In this document: one piece after another, positions 27,426 to 35,851 of the stretch
How positions within the stretch are numbered: the first letter of the stretch is position 1
Layout of the letters: each line of letters opens with the position of its first letter
Assembly (NCBI RefSeq): GCF_900476395.1
Contig: NZ_UIHB01000006.1
Coordinates: 186,001-250,000 of the forward strand
DNA from: Xanthomonas euroxanthea
GTDB lineage: Bacteria; Pseudomonadota; Gammaproteobacteria; Xanthomonadales; Xanthomonadaceae
Direction of reading: 5' to 3'
Length of the DNA: 64,000 nt
Program-made: the position numbers and the translations under genes
Notes under the pieces: model-generated
The model's database searches: none
Told to the model about the DNA's origin: nothing
The model's input: the letters and a program-made list of their open reading frames with translations, nothing else

Positions 27426-27882
27426 CGGGGCCGGTGTCGTCGTTGGGGAGGGTGCGTCGGTAATTCTTGACCAACAGGCCGGCCGCGGTCGCAATGGCGG
27501 TGTAGCGCTGCGCAAGCGCGCACCCGAGTTCGCCGCCGTCGACATCGCCGCGCAACTGGTCGCAGGCGTTCAGCAGTTCGGCAGAGCCGGTCAGCGAGAG
27601 CGTGTTCTTGAGCGAATGGATCTGCTCCAGCGCCTGCGCCCGGCTGGTGCCGGCCTGGCCGAGCGTGCAGCTGGCGATGGCGCGCTGCACTTCCGCCGCA
27701 AACGCATCGGCAAAGGTCGCAGCCGCCACCGGGTCCAGCCCGGCCAGCGTATGCAGCGTCGAGCCGGTTTCGATGCGCGGCTGTGCGTGCGTCATGGCGC
27801 ACGCCGTCCCGGCAGCGGGCGGCGCCTGCGGCACCGTGGCCAGGTGCGCGCGTTGCAACAGGCTGGAGAGCAGGCCACGCAT
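27418..27882 (-). CDS. HPt phosphotransfer protein
   Basis: 154 residues from the ATG at 27882. The four-helix HPt core carries the phospho-histidine H89 in EQIHSLKNTLSLTGSAELLNAC. It is the presumed partner of the hybrid kinase whose gene starts inside its last codons. The start is uncertain: an internal ATG at 27795 (MTHAQPRIETG) would still contain the full domain, and neither has a strong ribosome site. Confidence 0.8.
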   Translation of the reverse strand: MRGLLSSLLQRAHLATVPQAPPAAGTACAMTHAQPRIETGSTLHTLAGLDPVAAATFADAFAAEVQRAIASCTLGQAGTSRAQALEQIHSLKNTLSLTGSAELLNACDQLRGDVDGGELGCALAQRYTAIATAAGLLVKNYRRTLPNDDTGPDA

Positions 27883-28015
27883 GCTTGCATCAGCTCCGTA
27901 ACGCGCCGGCGCGCGCGTGGCCGATGCCCGGGTAACGGGCGGCCGACACACCGCGCCGCGCGGCCCGCCTGCACAGCGCGGCACAACAAGGCGCCGTATC
28001 AGCCACAACGCGTGC

Positions 28016-28501
28016 TCAGTCGCGGAAGTTGTCGAACTGCAACGGTAGCTCGAAATCGGCCTTCTTCAGCAGCGCCATCGCATCCTGCAGGTCGTCGCGC
28101 TTCTTGCCGCTCACGCGCAGCTTGTCGCCATTGATCTGCGCCTCGACCTTGAGCTTGGCCTCCTTGAGCTTGGCGACCAGCTGCTTGGCCTGTTTCTGCT
28201 CGATGCCCTGCTTGACGGTGACCTTCTGGCGCGCACCGGCCAGGTTGGTCTCCATGTCGCCGAACTCCAGACAGCGCACGTCGATGCCGCGTGCCAGCAG
28301 GCGCGCGCGCAGGATGTCGGTCATCTGCTTGACCTGGAAGTCGCTGGGTGCGGACTGGTTGATCGCCTTGCCGTCCTCCAGCTCGAACCTGGCTTCCACG
28401 CCCTTGAAATCGAAGCGCGTATCCAGCTCGCGATTGGCCTGGTCCACCGCATTGGTCAGTTCGTGCTTGTCGACTTCGGACACCACGTCGAAGGAAGGCA
28501 T
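28016..28501 (-). CDS. yajQ: YajQ family cyclic di-GMP-binding protein
   Basis: 161 residues, full family length. It starts MPSFDVVSEVDKHELTNAVDQANRELDTRFDFKGVEA and contains ELEDGKAINQSAPSDFQVKQMTDILRARL and QIKGDKLRVSGKK-like text. YajQ proteins have two ferredoxin-like domains. The X. campestris member is known to bind cyclic di-GMP and to act with a LysR-type regulator on virulence genes. It lies 133 bp from the HPt/hybrid kinase group on the same strand, so shared signalling is possible but not shown. Confidence 0.93.
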   Translation of the reverse strand: MPSFDVVSEVDKHELTNAVDQANRELDTRFDFKGVEARFELEDGKAINQSAPSDFQVKQMTDILRARLLARGIDVRCLEFGDMETNLAGARQKVTVKQGIEQKQAKQLVAKLKEAKLKVEAQINGDKLRVSGKKRDDLQDAMALLKKADFELPLQFDNFRD

Positions 28502-28607
28502 GCAAAGCTCCTGCTCTCTATAAACAGCCGCCATTCTAGGGCATCGTGTCGTCGCCCCGGTCCACACGCGGTTGGCAGTCTGCGCGCAAGCGCAGCGATA
28601 ATGGCCC

Positions 28608-29504
28608 ATGCCCACCACCCGCTCTCCGCTTCCCGCCATCACCTGGATGGTGGCCGCCGTGGCCTGCTTCTCGCTGATGGATGCGGGAATGAAGCTGCTG
28701 TCGGCGCATTACCCGCCGCTGCAGGTCACCCTGCTGCGTGGCGCCGCCTCGCTGCCGTTCGTGCTGGTGTGGGTATTTGCCACCGCCGGCCCGCGCTCGA
28801 TCGTGCCGGTGCGCTGGGGCCTGCACCTGCTGCGCGGGGTATTGGGCATGGTGATGATCGGCTGCTTCGTCTACGGCCTGAAGCGCATGCCGTTGTCGAC
28901 CGCCTACACGCTGTATTTCGTCGCCCCGTTGCTGGTGGCGGCGCTGTCGGTGCCGTTGCTGGGCGAGCGGGTCGGGCCGCGGCGCTGGACGGCGATCGGG
29001 ATTGGCCTGGTCGGGGTGATCGTGGTGTTGCGCCCGGGCGTGGACGGGCTGATCTCGCTGCCCGGGCTGATGGTGCTGCTGGCGGCCACCGCCTATGCCA
29101 TCGCCGCCATCAGCGTGAGTCTGCTGACCCGCACCGACACCCCGCAGGCGATGGTGGTGTCGTTCCTGCTGTTCATGGCGGTCGGCGCCGGCCTGCTGGC
29201 CATTCCCGACTGGGTGCCGTTGCGGGGCGAGCACGCCTGGCTGATCGCCGGCATGGGCCTGGCTGGCGCACTGGGGCAGATTGCGCTGACCCAGGCCTTC
29301 CTGCGCGGCGAGGCCTCGATGATCGCGCCGCTGGAATACACCGGCCTGGTCTGGGTGATCGGCTTGGACTGGCTGCTGTGGCAGACCCTGCCCGATGGCT
29401 GGACCTGGACCGGCGCCGGCATCATCGTCGCCAGCGGGCTGTACTTGCTGCGGCGGGAGCGGATACGGCAGGCGGATCGCCCGGCGGCGTTGGATAGGCC
29501 GTGA
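28608..29504 (+). CDS. EamA/DMT family transporter
   Basis: 298 residues with ten predicted membrane helices in two EamA repeats (about 10-140 and 150-288). Family features are LRGAASLPFVLVW, VAPLLVAALSVPLLGERVGPRRW in the first half and ALTQAFL-like, YTGLVWVIGLDWLLW in the second. Drug/metabolite transporters of this type usually export amino acids or related metabolites; the substrate is unknown. Its stop codon is the first part of the heptamer array that follows. Confidence 0.9.
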   Translation: MPTTRSPLPAITWMVAAVACFSLMDAGMKLLSAHYPPLQVTLLRGAASLPFVLVWVFATAGPRSIVPVRWGLHLLRGVLGMVMIGCFVYGLKRMPLSTAYTLYFVAPLLVAALSVPLLGERVGPRRWTAIGIGLVGVIVVLRPGVDGLISLPGLMVLLAATAYAIAAISVSLLTRTDTPQAMVVSFLLFMAVGAGLLAIPDWVPLRGEHAWLIAGMGLAGALGQIALTQAFLRGEASMIAPLEYTGLVWVIGLDWLLWQTLPDGWTWTGAGIIVASGLYLLRRERIRQADRPAALDRP

Positions 29505-29627
29505 TTCGGGATTCGGGATTGGGGATTCGGGATTGGGGATTGGGGAGTCGGGATTGGGGAGTCGGGATTCGCAAAAGTCAGGGCGCCTTGCCGTTGCTCT
29601 AACGAATCCCCAATCCCGAATCCCCAT
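29503..29627. repeat. Ten-unit heptamer array with inverted partner
   Basis: Exact 7-bp periodicity runs from 29503 to 29572: ten units of GATTCGG, GATTGGG or GAGTCGG (the last unit ends in C). After about 30 bp an inverted run of three units (CGAATCC, CCAATCC, CGAATCC; 29603-29623) follows, so a long hairpin can form. The first unit contains the TGA stop of the EamA gene. Confidence 0.92.
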
Positions 29628-29701
29628 GGTTAGAACCTAATGGAATATCGTCCGCAAACATTGACTGGTAGGCTTCACGGCCCCCCAATCGGCCACGCGC
29701 G

Positions 29702-30709
29702 GTGATCCAGTTTCAGCGCCTGCACAAGTCTTATTCCGTTGACGGTCGCCAGGTCGTGGCGCTGCATCCCCTCGACCTGCGGATCGGCCCCGGCGAGGTG
29801 TTCGGCATCATCGGCCACTCCGGTGCCGGCAAATCGACGCTGATCCGGCTGATCAACCGGCTGGAAGAACCCAGCGGCGGGCGGCTGCTGATCGGCGAGG
29901 AGGACGTCACCGCGCTGGACAGCCAGGGCCTGCGCGCGCTGCGCCGGCGTGTCGGGATGATCTTCCAGCACTTCAACCTGCTGTCCTCGCGCACCGTGGC
30001 CGGCAATGTGGCGTTTCCGCTGGAACTGGCCGGTACCCCGCGCGCCGAGGTCGATGCGCGCGTGGCCGAGCTGCTGGCGCGGGTCGGGCTGGAGCAGCAC
30101 GCCGGCAAGTACCCGGCGCAGCTGTCCGGCGGGCAGAAGCAGCGCGTGGGCATTGCGCGCGCGCTGGCCACCCGGCCGCAGATCCTGCTGTGCGACGAGG
30201 CCACCAGCGCGCTGGACCCGCAGACCACCGCCTCGGTGCTGCAGCTGCTGGCCCAGATCAACCGCGAGCTGGGCCTGACCATCGTGCTGATCACCCACGA
30301 GATGGACGTGATCCGCCGGGTCTGCGACCGCGTCGCGGTGCTCGATGCCGGCAAGCTGGTGGAAACCGGCCCGGTGACCGAGGTGTTCCTGCATCCGCAG
30401 CACCCCACCACCCGGCGCTTCGTGTCCGAGGCCGAACACGTGGACGAGGCCGAGCTGCATCGCGACTTCGCTGCGGTGGGCGGAAGCATCGTGCGGCTGA
30501 CCTTCCTGGGCAACGGCACCTATGAACCGGTGCTCGGCCGCATCGCCCGCGAGACCGGGGTGGACTACAACATCCTGTCCGGGCGCGTGGACCGCATCAA
30601 GGACACCCCGTATGGGCAGCTCATCGTCGCCCTGACCGGCGGCGACCATAACGCGGCACGCGCCGGCTTCGTCGCCGCCGGCGTGCACGTGGAGGATTTG
30701 CGCGCATGA
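29702..30709 (+). CDS. metN: Methionine ABC transporter ATP-binding protein
   Basis: 335 residues. Walker A GHSGAGKS is at 38-45, the signature LSGGQKQR near 140, and Walker [13 protein letters not shown]; the C-terminal NIL domain (about 260-335, [32 protein letters not shown]) is the methionine-sensing domain that inhibits transport when methionine is abundant. The start is a GTG at 29702 with a poor ribosome site. It overlaps metI by four bases (ATGA). I saw neither a SAM riboswitch nor a MetJ-like box upstream. Confidence 0.92.
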   Translation: MIQFQRLHKSYSVDGRQVVALHPLDLRIGPGEVFGIIGHSGAGKSTLIRLINRLEEPSGGRLLIGEEDVTALDSQGLRALRRRVGMIFQHFNLLSSRTVAGNVAFPLELAGTPRAEVDARVAELLARVGLEQHAGKYPAQLSGGQKQRVGIARALATRPQILLCDEATSALDPQTTASVLQLLAQINRELGLTIVLITHEMDVIRRVCDRVAVLDAGKLVETGPVTEVFLHPQHPTTRRFVSEAEHVDEAELHRDFAAVGGSIVRLTFLGNGTYEPVLGRIARETGVDYNILSGRVDRIKDTPYGQLIVALTGGDHNAARAGFVAAGVHVEDLRA

Positions 30710-31401
30710 CCCTGTTGATCGCGACCACCAGCGGGTTTTTCCGCAATCTCGACGCCGGCAAGTGGGGCGACATCGGCCAGGCCACCCTGGACACCCTGCT
30801 GATGCTCGCCGGCGCGCTGCCGCTGACGCTGTTGATCGGGCTGCCGTTGGGGGTGGCGCTGTTCCTGTGCGGCGCCCCGCAGCTGCGCCGCCGCCCGGTG
30901 CTGTACGGCGCGCTCGCGGCAGTGATCAACCTGCTGCGCTCGGTGCCCTTCATCATCCTGATGATCGCGATGATTCCGCTCACGCTGACGCTGATGGGCA
31001 CCTCGCTGGGCGTGCGCGGCGCGATCCTGCCGCTGGTGGTCGGTGCCGCGCCGTTCTATGCGCGGCTGGTGGAAACCGCCTTGCGCGAAGTGGACCGCGG
31101 GATCATCGAGGCCAGCCAGGCGATGGGCGCCACCACCCGCCAGCTGGTGCTGCGCGTGCTGCTGCCCGAAGCCCGCCCGGGCCTGATCGCCGGTGCCACC
31201 GTGACCACCATCGCGCTGATCGGTTTCACCGCGATGGGCGGTGCGATCGGCTCCGGCGGGCTGGGCGATGTCGCGTACCGCGAGGGTTATCTGCGCTCGC
31301 ATTCGGATGTCGCGCTGATCACCGTGATCGCCCTGCTGGTGCTGGTGCAGCTGCTGCAGATGCTGGGCGACTGGCTGGTGGCGCGCTACAGCCGGCGCTG
31401 A
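30706..31401 (+). CDS. metI: Methionine ABC transporter permease
   Basis: 231 residues, five or six membrane helices. It carries the MetI-type segments [21 protein letters not shown] and the coupling-loop EAA motif [26 protein letters not shown], followed by [23 protein letters not shown]. It pairs with MetN in the inner membrane to import D/L-methionine. The start overlaps the metN stop. Confidence 0.93.
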   Translation: MTLLIATTSGFFRNLDAGKWGDIGQATLDTLLMLAGALPLTLLIGLPLGVALFLCGAPQLRRRPVLYGALAAVINLLRSVPFIILMIAMIPLTLTLMGTSLGVRGAILPLVVGAAPFYARLVETALREVDRGIIEASQAMGATTRQLVLRVLLPEARPGLIAGATVTTIALIGFTAMGGAIGSGGLGDVAYREGYLRSHSDVALITVIALLVLVQLLQMLGDWLVARYSRR

Positions 31402-31537
31402 GGTCTGCCGCGACCGGGTGCCGCGTGGCGCGGAGGGCCACGCAGGCCACACGCGCTTGCGAATCGCCGCTGCACCCGCGGTCTGCTAGGTTTACCTCTT
31501 GCGGCAGTGCCGCATTCCTCCTCCCACGGACCCCTAC

Positions 31538-32341
31538 ATGAGCACATTCGCGTTTCGTTCCCTCCTGGCTGCGGCCACGCTGGCCCTGGCTTCCTGTGGC
31601 GGTAGCGGCGGCAGTAGCGGCGGCGACACGCTGACGGTGGCCGCCACCGCGGTGCCACACGCCGAAATCCTGGAGGTGGTCGAACCGCTGCTGGCCAAGC
31701 AGGGCGTCAAGCTGGACGTGCGCGTGTTCAACGACTACGTGCAGCCCAACGACCAGGTCGTGCAGAAGCAGATCGACGTCAATTACTTCCAGACCGAGCC
31801 GTATCTGGATGCCTACAACCGCGACCGCAAGAGCCAGCTGGTGACCGTGGTCGGCGTGCATATCGAACCGTTCGGCGCGTATTCGCGCCGGTTCAAGGCA
31901 TTGGCCGAACTGCCCAACGGTGCCGACGTGGTGATTCCCAACGACCCGAGCAACAACAGCCGCGCGCTGATCCTGCTGGACAAGGCGGGCGTGATCAAAC
32001 TCAAGGATCCGAGCAACGCCCTGTCCAGCCAGCGCGACATCGTCGAGAACCCCAAGCAGCTGAAGTTCCGCGAGCTCGATTCGGCGATGCTGCCGCGCGT
32101 GCTCGACCAGGTCGACCTGGCGCTGATCAACACCAACTACGCGCTCGACGCCGGCCTCAACCCGACCCGCGACGCGCTGGCGATCGAGAGCAAGGACTCG
32201 CCGTACGTGAACTTCCTGGTCTCGCGCCCGGACAACAAGGACGATCCGCGCGTGCAGAAGCTGGCCAAGGCCTTGACCAGCCCGGAAGTGAAGGCGTTCA
32301 TCGAGCAGAAGTACAAAGGCGCGGTGTTGCCGGCGTTCTGA
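31538..32341 (+). CDS. metQ: Methionine-binding lipoprotein
   Basis: 267 residues. The signal peptide ends in lipobox LALASC with Cys20 as the lipid site, then a Gly/Ser linker. The NlpA/MetQ fold follows: LTVAATAVPHAEILEVVEPLLAKQGVKLDVRVFNDYVQPN, VDVNYFQTEPYLDAYN-like text, IPNDPSNNSRALILLDKAG and ALINTNYALDAGLNP. It delivers methionine to MetNI. The gap after metI is 136 bp, so metQ may have its own ribosome site but probably the same transcript. Confidence 0.93.
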   Translation: MSTFAFRSLLAAATLALASCGGSGGSSGGDTLTVAATAVPHAEILEVVEPLLAKQGVKLDVRVFNDYVQPNDQVVQKQIDVNYFQTEPYLDAYNRDRKSQLVTVVGVHIEPFGAYSRRFKALAELPNGADVVIPNDPSNNSRALILLDKAGVIKLKDPSNALSSQRDIVENPKQLKFRELDSAMLPRVLDQVDLALINTNYALDAGLNPTRDALAIESKDSPYVNFLVSRPDNKDDPRVQKLAKALTSPEVKAFIEQKYKGAVLPAF

Positions 32342-32505
32342 GAGCGGCTAACAAACCGACTGCGCTCACTGCCAGGCGGGCGCGGTCGCTGCTCGGCGTC
32401 GGCATGCACCACGCGGACACGTCGGTTCCGAGCGCGCCGTCCACGGCCACCTGACGGCCGCGCGCTACGTCGTGCTGGTCACTCCTTGCCGCCACCGAGC
32501 ATCCG

Positions 32506-33063
32506 ATGCCACTTCTCCTCGCCATTCCGCTGGCCGTGATCATCGCCCTGGCGGTACTTGCGGTGCTGTTGCCGTTGTCGCTGGTGCAGCGCTTTCGTGT
32601 CGGTACCGCGCGGCGGCAGGCACGTGGCTGGCTGTTGATGATCAATCTGGTCTCGGCCGGCCTGTCCACCGTGTTGTTTGTGATCTTCGTACTGATCGCT
32701 GCCGCGTTCTGGCCGGGCGCGATCAGCCACGCCGCCTTCGGCTGGGCCTGCGGGCTGGCGCTGGGCGTGCTGGCGTTGCGCCTGACCCGCTTTGAGCGCA
32801 CCCAGCAGGGCCTGTTCTACCGGCCCAACCTGTGGCTGGTGCTGGCCCTGACCGCGCTGGTGGTGGTGCGCGTGATCGCGGGCATGGTGCAGGGGTGGCG
32901 CAGCACCTGGCAGGGAGCGACCTGGCCAACGGAAGGGTGGCTCAGCCACGCCAGCCTGTTGGGCGCGGCTGGCGTCTTGCTCGGCTACGCGCTGGCCTAT
33001 GCCACCTTGCTGTGGTGGCGCTGGCGCAGTGCGCGCCTGCGCGGCAGCGTCTACTGGCGGTGA
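32506..33063 (+). CDS. Small multi-span membrane protein, possibly CcdC/DUF1453 type
   Basis: 185 residues with five hydrophobic segments (about 2-28, 42-64, 72-92, 108-126, 146-168). YRPNLWLVLALTALVVVRVIAGM recalls the CcdC/DUF1453 family; the rest does not decide it. It is an inner-membrane protein of unknown role. A 164-bp spacer separates it from metQ and nothing suggests a link to methionine uptake. Confidence 0.65.
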   Translation: MPLLLAIPLAVIIALAVLAVLLPLSLVQRFRVGTARRQARGWLLMINLVSAGLSTVLFVIFVLIAAAFWPGAISHAAFGWACGLALGVLALRLTRFERTQQGLFYRPNLWLVLALTALVVVRVIAGMVQGWRSTWQGATWPTEGWLSHASLLGAAGVLLGYALAYATLLWWRWRSARLRGSVYWR

Positions 33064-33270
33064 GCTGGCGCGCGTACGTAGCGAATGGCTGTGCTTCACT
33101 GGCACTGGCACTGGCACCACCGGCATCATCCGCACCGGCAATCGCAATCGCACTGGTATGGAAGGGCACGGACGCGGGCGGGCTATCCCTCGCACGCAGC
33201 GTTCCCACGCAGATCGCGTGCGAGATTCAGCGCTTCGCAATCGATGCAGCACCGCGCTTTCCACGCGCAT

Positions 33271-33299
33271 AAAAAAACGGGCCTTGCGGCCCGTTTTTG
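33271..33299. terminator. Bidirectional Rho-independent terminator
   Basis: A-run (7), stem ACGGGCC / GGCCCGT with loop TTGC, then T5. It sits 32 bp from the ompW stop and serves the minus-strand gene, and possibly plus-strand transcripts too. Confidence 0.92.
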
Positions 33300-33330
33300 T
33301 TCGACTGAAACGCCGCTTGCCTGCGCGTGC

Positions 33331-34002
33331 TTAGAAGCGCGCGCCGACGCCGAAGCCGACGGTCCACGGATCCAGTTCCAGCTCGCTGCCGGTGCCCTGG
33401 CCGCCCACGCGCAGTTCCGGACGCGAACGCATGTAGCGGGCGTCGGCACGTGCGAACCAGGTGGAGTTGATGTTCATGTCCACGCCGACGGTGCCGATGA
33501 CACCCTTGGCGGTGTCCAGGCCCACGTGCTGGCCGGTGGCCGACGCCGCGTCGATCTTCTCGTTGCTGAAGTTCGACTCGTAGTAGCCCACGCCCACGAA
33601 CGGACGGAACACGTTATCGGCCTGGCCGAAGTGGTACTGGCCGCTGATGGCGATCGGCTGCTGCTCGACGGTGCCGATCTTGCCCACGCCATCGGCGTTG
33701 ACACGGTGGTTGAACTTGTCGGCGGCGCCCCACAGTTCAACGGCCCAGTTGTCGTTGATGTAGTAGCTGGCGCTCAGCGTCGGCGCCGGGCCGCCATCGA
33801 CGTCCAGGCCCGGGGCCGGATCGTTCTTCGGCTTGATCAGCGCAACACCGCCGACCACTGCCCAATGCTTTCCGGAGGCGCTGTCGGCGCTGGTGGAAGC
33901 CGAGGAGGTATCGCCGGTGTAGGTGGTGTCTTGTGCAAATGCAGACGGGGCAAACGCAAGTGCGGATACGGCAGCCAGGCTCAGGATGGAAATGGCACGC
34001 AT
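33331..34002 (-). CDS. ompW: OmpW family outer membrane protein
   Basis: 223 residues. The signal peptide is MRAISILSLAAVSALAFAPSAFA. The barrel includes WAVVGGVALIKPKNDP, TLSASYYINDNWAVELWGAADKFNH, VFRPFVGVGYYESNFSNEKID, and it ends with the aromatic C-terminus ..VGFGVGARF required for outer-membrane assembly. OmpW forms an eight-stranded barrel implicated in passage of small hydrophobic compounds. GAGGAGA precedes the ATG. Single gene with its own terminator. Confidence 0.93.
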   Translation of the reverse strand: MRAISILSLAAVSALAFAPSAFAQDTTYTGDTSSASTSADSASGKHWAVVGGVALIKPKNDPAPGLDVDGGPAPTLSASYYINDNWAVELWGAADKFNHRVNADGVGKIGTVEQQPIAISGQYHFGQADNVFRPFVGVGYYESNFSNEKIDAASATGQHVGLDTAKGVIGTVGVDMNINSTWFARADARYMRSRPELRVGGQGTGSELELDPWTVGFGVGARF

Positions 34003-34186
34003 TGGGGGTCTCCTCAGTATTCTTGTTGGGCCCGTGGAGTGGGCCGCGCCAAAGCTATTCCTGAAAATCTGAATCCACGCCCACCCGTGGCTCGCTAAAA
34101 TTTCGTTTGTTCAGCAAGTTTCCGGAGAAGGCCGTGGCTGCAATGGGCAAGCTGAAAAAGGCATTCACGCAGATGCGACCGTTGTG

Positions 34187-34705
34187 ATGAAAACCGACGT
34201 CTTGCAGGGCCTTCCAGCGCACATTCCTAACGATTGCCGTGTCCTGGTGCTCGGCTCGATGCCCGGCAACGCCTCGTTGCAGGCATCGATGTACTACGCC
34301 CATCCGCGCAACCGTTTCTGGCCGCTGATGCAGGCATTGCTGGGCATCGATGCCGGGTTGGCGTATCCGGCCCGGCTGCAGGCGCTGGCCGGCTGCGGGA
34401 TCGGCCTGTGGGATGTGATCGGCCAATGCGCGCGGCGCGGCAGCCTGGACACGGCCATCGTCGCCAGCAGCATCGTGGTCAACCCACTGGCGGCGCGGCT
34501 GGCCACGCTGCCGCAGCTGCGCGCAGTGGCCTGCAATGGCGCGGCCGCCGCGCAGGCATGGCGCCGGCATGTGTGGCCGCTGCTGCCGGGTGCGCTGCGT
34601 GCAGTGCCGATGTGGGCGTTGCCATCCACCAGCCCGGCCAATGCGGCATGGTCGCTGCCGCGGCTGTGCGACGCCTGGCAGCCGCTGCGCGACGCGCTGG
34701 ATTAA
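34187..34705 (+). CDS. DNA-deoxyinosine (hypoxanthine-DNA) glycosylase
   Basis: 172 residues of the uracil-DNA glycosylase superfamily. The N-terminal motif VLVLGSMPGNASLQASMYYAHPRNRFWPLM is diagnostic of the hypoxanthine-DNA glycosylase branch, and CGIGLWDVIGQCARRGSLD follows. The enzyme would excise deaminated adenine (hypoxanthine) from DNA in base-excision repair. The ATG at 34187 is preceded by an in-frame GTG; MKTDVLQGLPAHI is the more usual start. It is transcribed alone. Confidence 0.85.
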   Translation: MKTDVLQGLPAHIPNDCRVLVLGSMPGNASLQASMYYAHPRNRFWPLMQALLGIDAGLAYPARLQALAGCGIGLWDVIGQCARRGSLDTAIVASSIVVNPLAARLATLPQLRAVACNGAAAAQAWRRHVWPLLPGALRAVPMWALPSTSPANAAWSLPRLCDAWQPLRDALD

Positions 34706-34937
34706 CGAGGTTGGATCGCCACCCAGCCACTTCACGATCGAGGCATCCGTGGGGCGAAGGGCGCCGTTGGCGCCAGCTGCCCGCATGCGGCCGGTCCAGC
34801 CAGCACGTGTGAGCACCGCAGTGCGGCCATGCTGGTGACGGCGCAGCCACCGGCCGGAAGTCATGCCAGCCTCCGGCACGGGCAGGTGCGCCTCGTGCGC
34901 AGGCATGCTGCCCCCAACCCATAACGGAAACGACCAG

Positions 34938-35723
34938 ATGGCGATCAAGCACGCACGACCGAGGGCAGCGGGCCTGCTGCTGGGCCTGCTGGTTGCCGGA
35001 CAGGCCGCCAGCGCCGACGATCTGCACTGCAACGTCAGCAGCGACTACGACCTCACGCTCAATCCGCGCAGCGTGATCCTGATCCGCACCCCGGGTACCT
35101 CGGGCACGTCGGATACCTCGGGCGCGCCGCAGCGGCTGGTGCTGCGTCAGGGCGCGTTGTTCGTCGACGACCACTGGGTCGCGTTGAGCGCGGACGATCG
35201 CGCCCGGTTGATCCAGTTCGAGCGGCAGACCCGCGAGGTAGTGCCGCTGGCCCAGGAGGTCGGGCGCAAAGCGGCCGATATCGCCGTCACCGCGCTGGGC
35301 GAGGTGGCGGCCGGCTTCAGCCGCAGCCCCGAGGCCACGCGCGTGCAACTGGCGGCCGTGCGCGAAAAGATCGACATGCGCCTGAAGCAGAGCTTCGGGA
35401 AAAGCCAGCTGACCTCGATCGATATCGATGACGACATCGGCGCGATGGTGGCCGAGCTGCTGCCGCAGCTGATCGGCGATGTCGTCGCCGGCGCGGTGCA
35501 TTCGGCACTGACCGGAAACGATCTGCAGCTGCGGTCGCTGGAGGGGGTGGAAACGCGCATCGAGCGCCTGATCGAGCCGCAGGCGCGTGCACTGCGACCA
35601 CGCGCGCAACAACTGTGTGCACGGGTCGAAGCGCTCGACGGCCTGGACAATGCGCTGGCGTATCGTTTGCCCTCGGGCGAGCCACTGCAACTGTTGCGGG
35701 TCGATCGCCACGCGTCGAAATGA
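34938..35723 (+). CDS. DUF2884 (YggN-like) periplasmic protein
   Basis: 261 residues with a signal peptide (RAAGLLLGLLVAGQAASA). The mature part begins DDLHCNVSSDYDLTLNPRSVILIRT and includes LFVDDHWVALSADDRARLIQFERQTREVVPLAQEVGRKAADIAVTALGEV, the usual DUF2884 text; the function of the family is unknown. The ATG at 34938 has GGAAACG upstream. A small Gly/Thr/Ser loop (PGTSGTSDTSGAP) interrupts the first sheet. It lies 128 bp upstream of aceF. Confidence 0.85.
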   Translation: MAIKHARPRAAGLLLGLLVAGQAASADDLHCNVSSDYDLTLNPRSVILIRTPGTSGTSDTSGAPQRLVLRQGALFVDDHWVALSADDRARLIQFERQTREVVPLAQEVGRKAADIAVTALGEVAAGFSRSPEATRVQLAAVREKIDMRLKQSFGKSQLTSIDIDDDIGAMVAELLPQLIGDVVAGAVHSALTGNDLQLRSLEGVETRIERLIEPQARALRPRAQQLCARVEALDGLDNALAYRLPSGEPLQLLRVDRHASK

Positions 35724-35851
35724 TCCGGCGCCTGCGCCTGCGAACGCTGCGTCCCGCCCGACGCGCGACTTTTTCCACGGCAATGGTTGGCGCTGCGGGC
35801 CGCAGCCGGCCACAATAGGGGTTTCCCCATTCTGTTGCCGGAGTTCCCCGT

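Noticed and set aside
29503..29627. Heptamer array as a CRISPR or phase-variation tract
   Set aside because: Units are 7 bp without spacers, and no cas gene is nearby. The array lies at and after a stop codon, so slippage would not switch a frame.
29628..29701. SAM-type riboswitch or MetJ box ahead of metN
   Set aside because: The free leader is only about 70 bases, without the paired helices of known SAM riboswitches or repeated AGACGTCT-like octamers.
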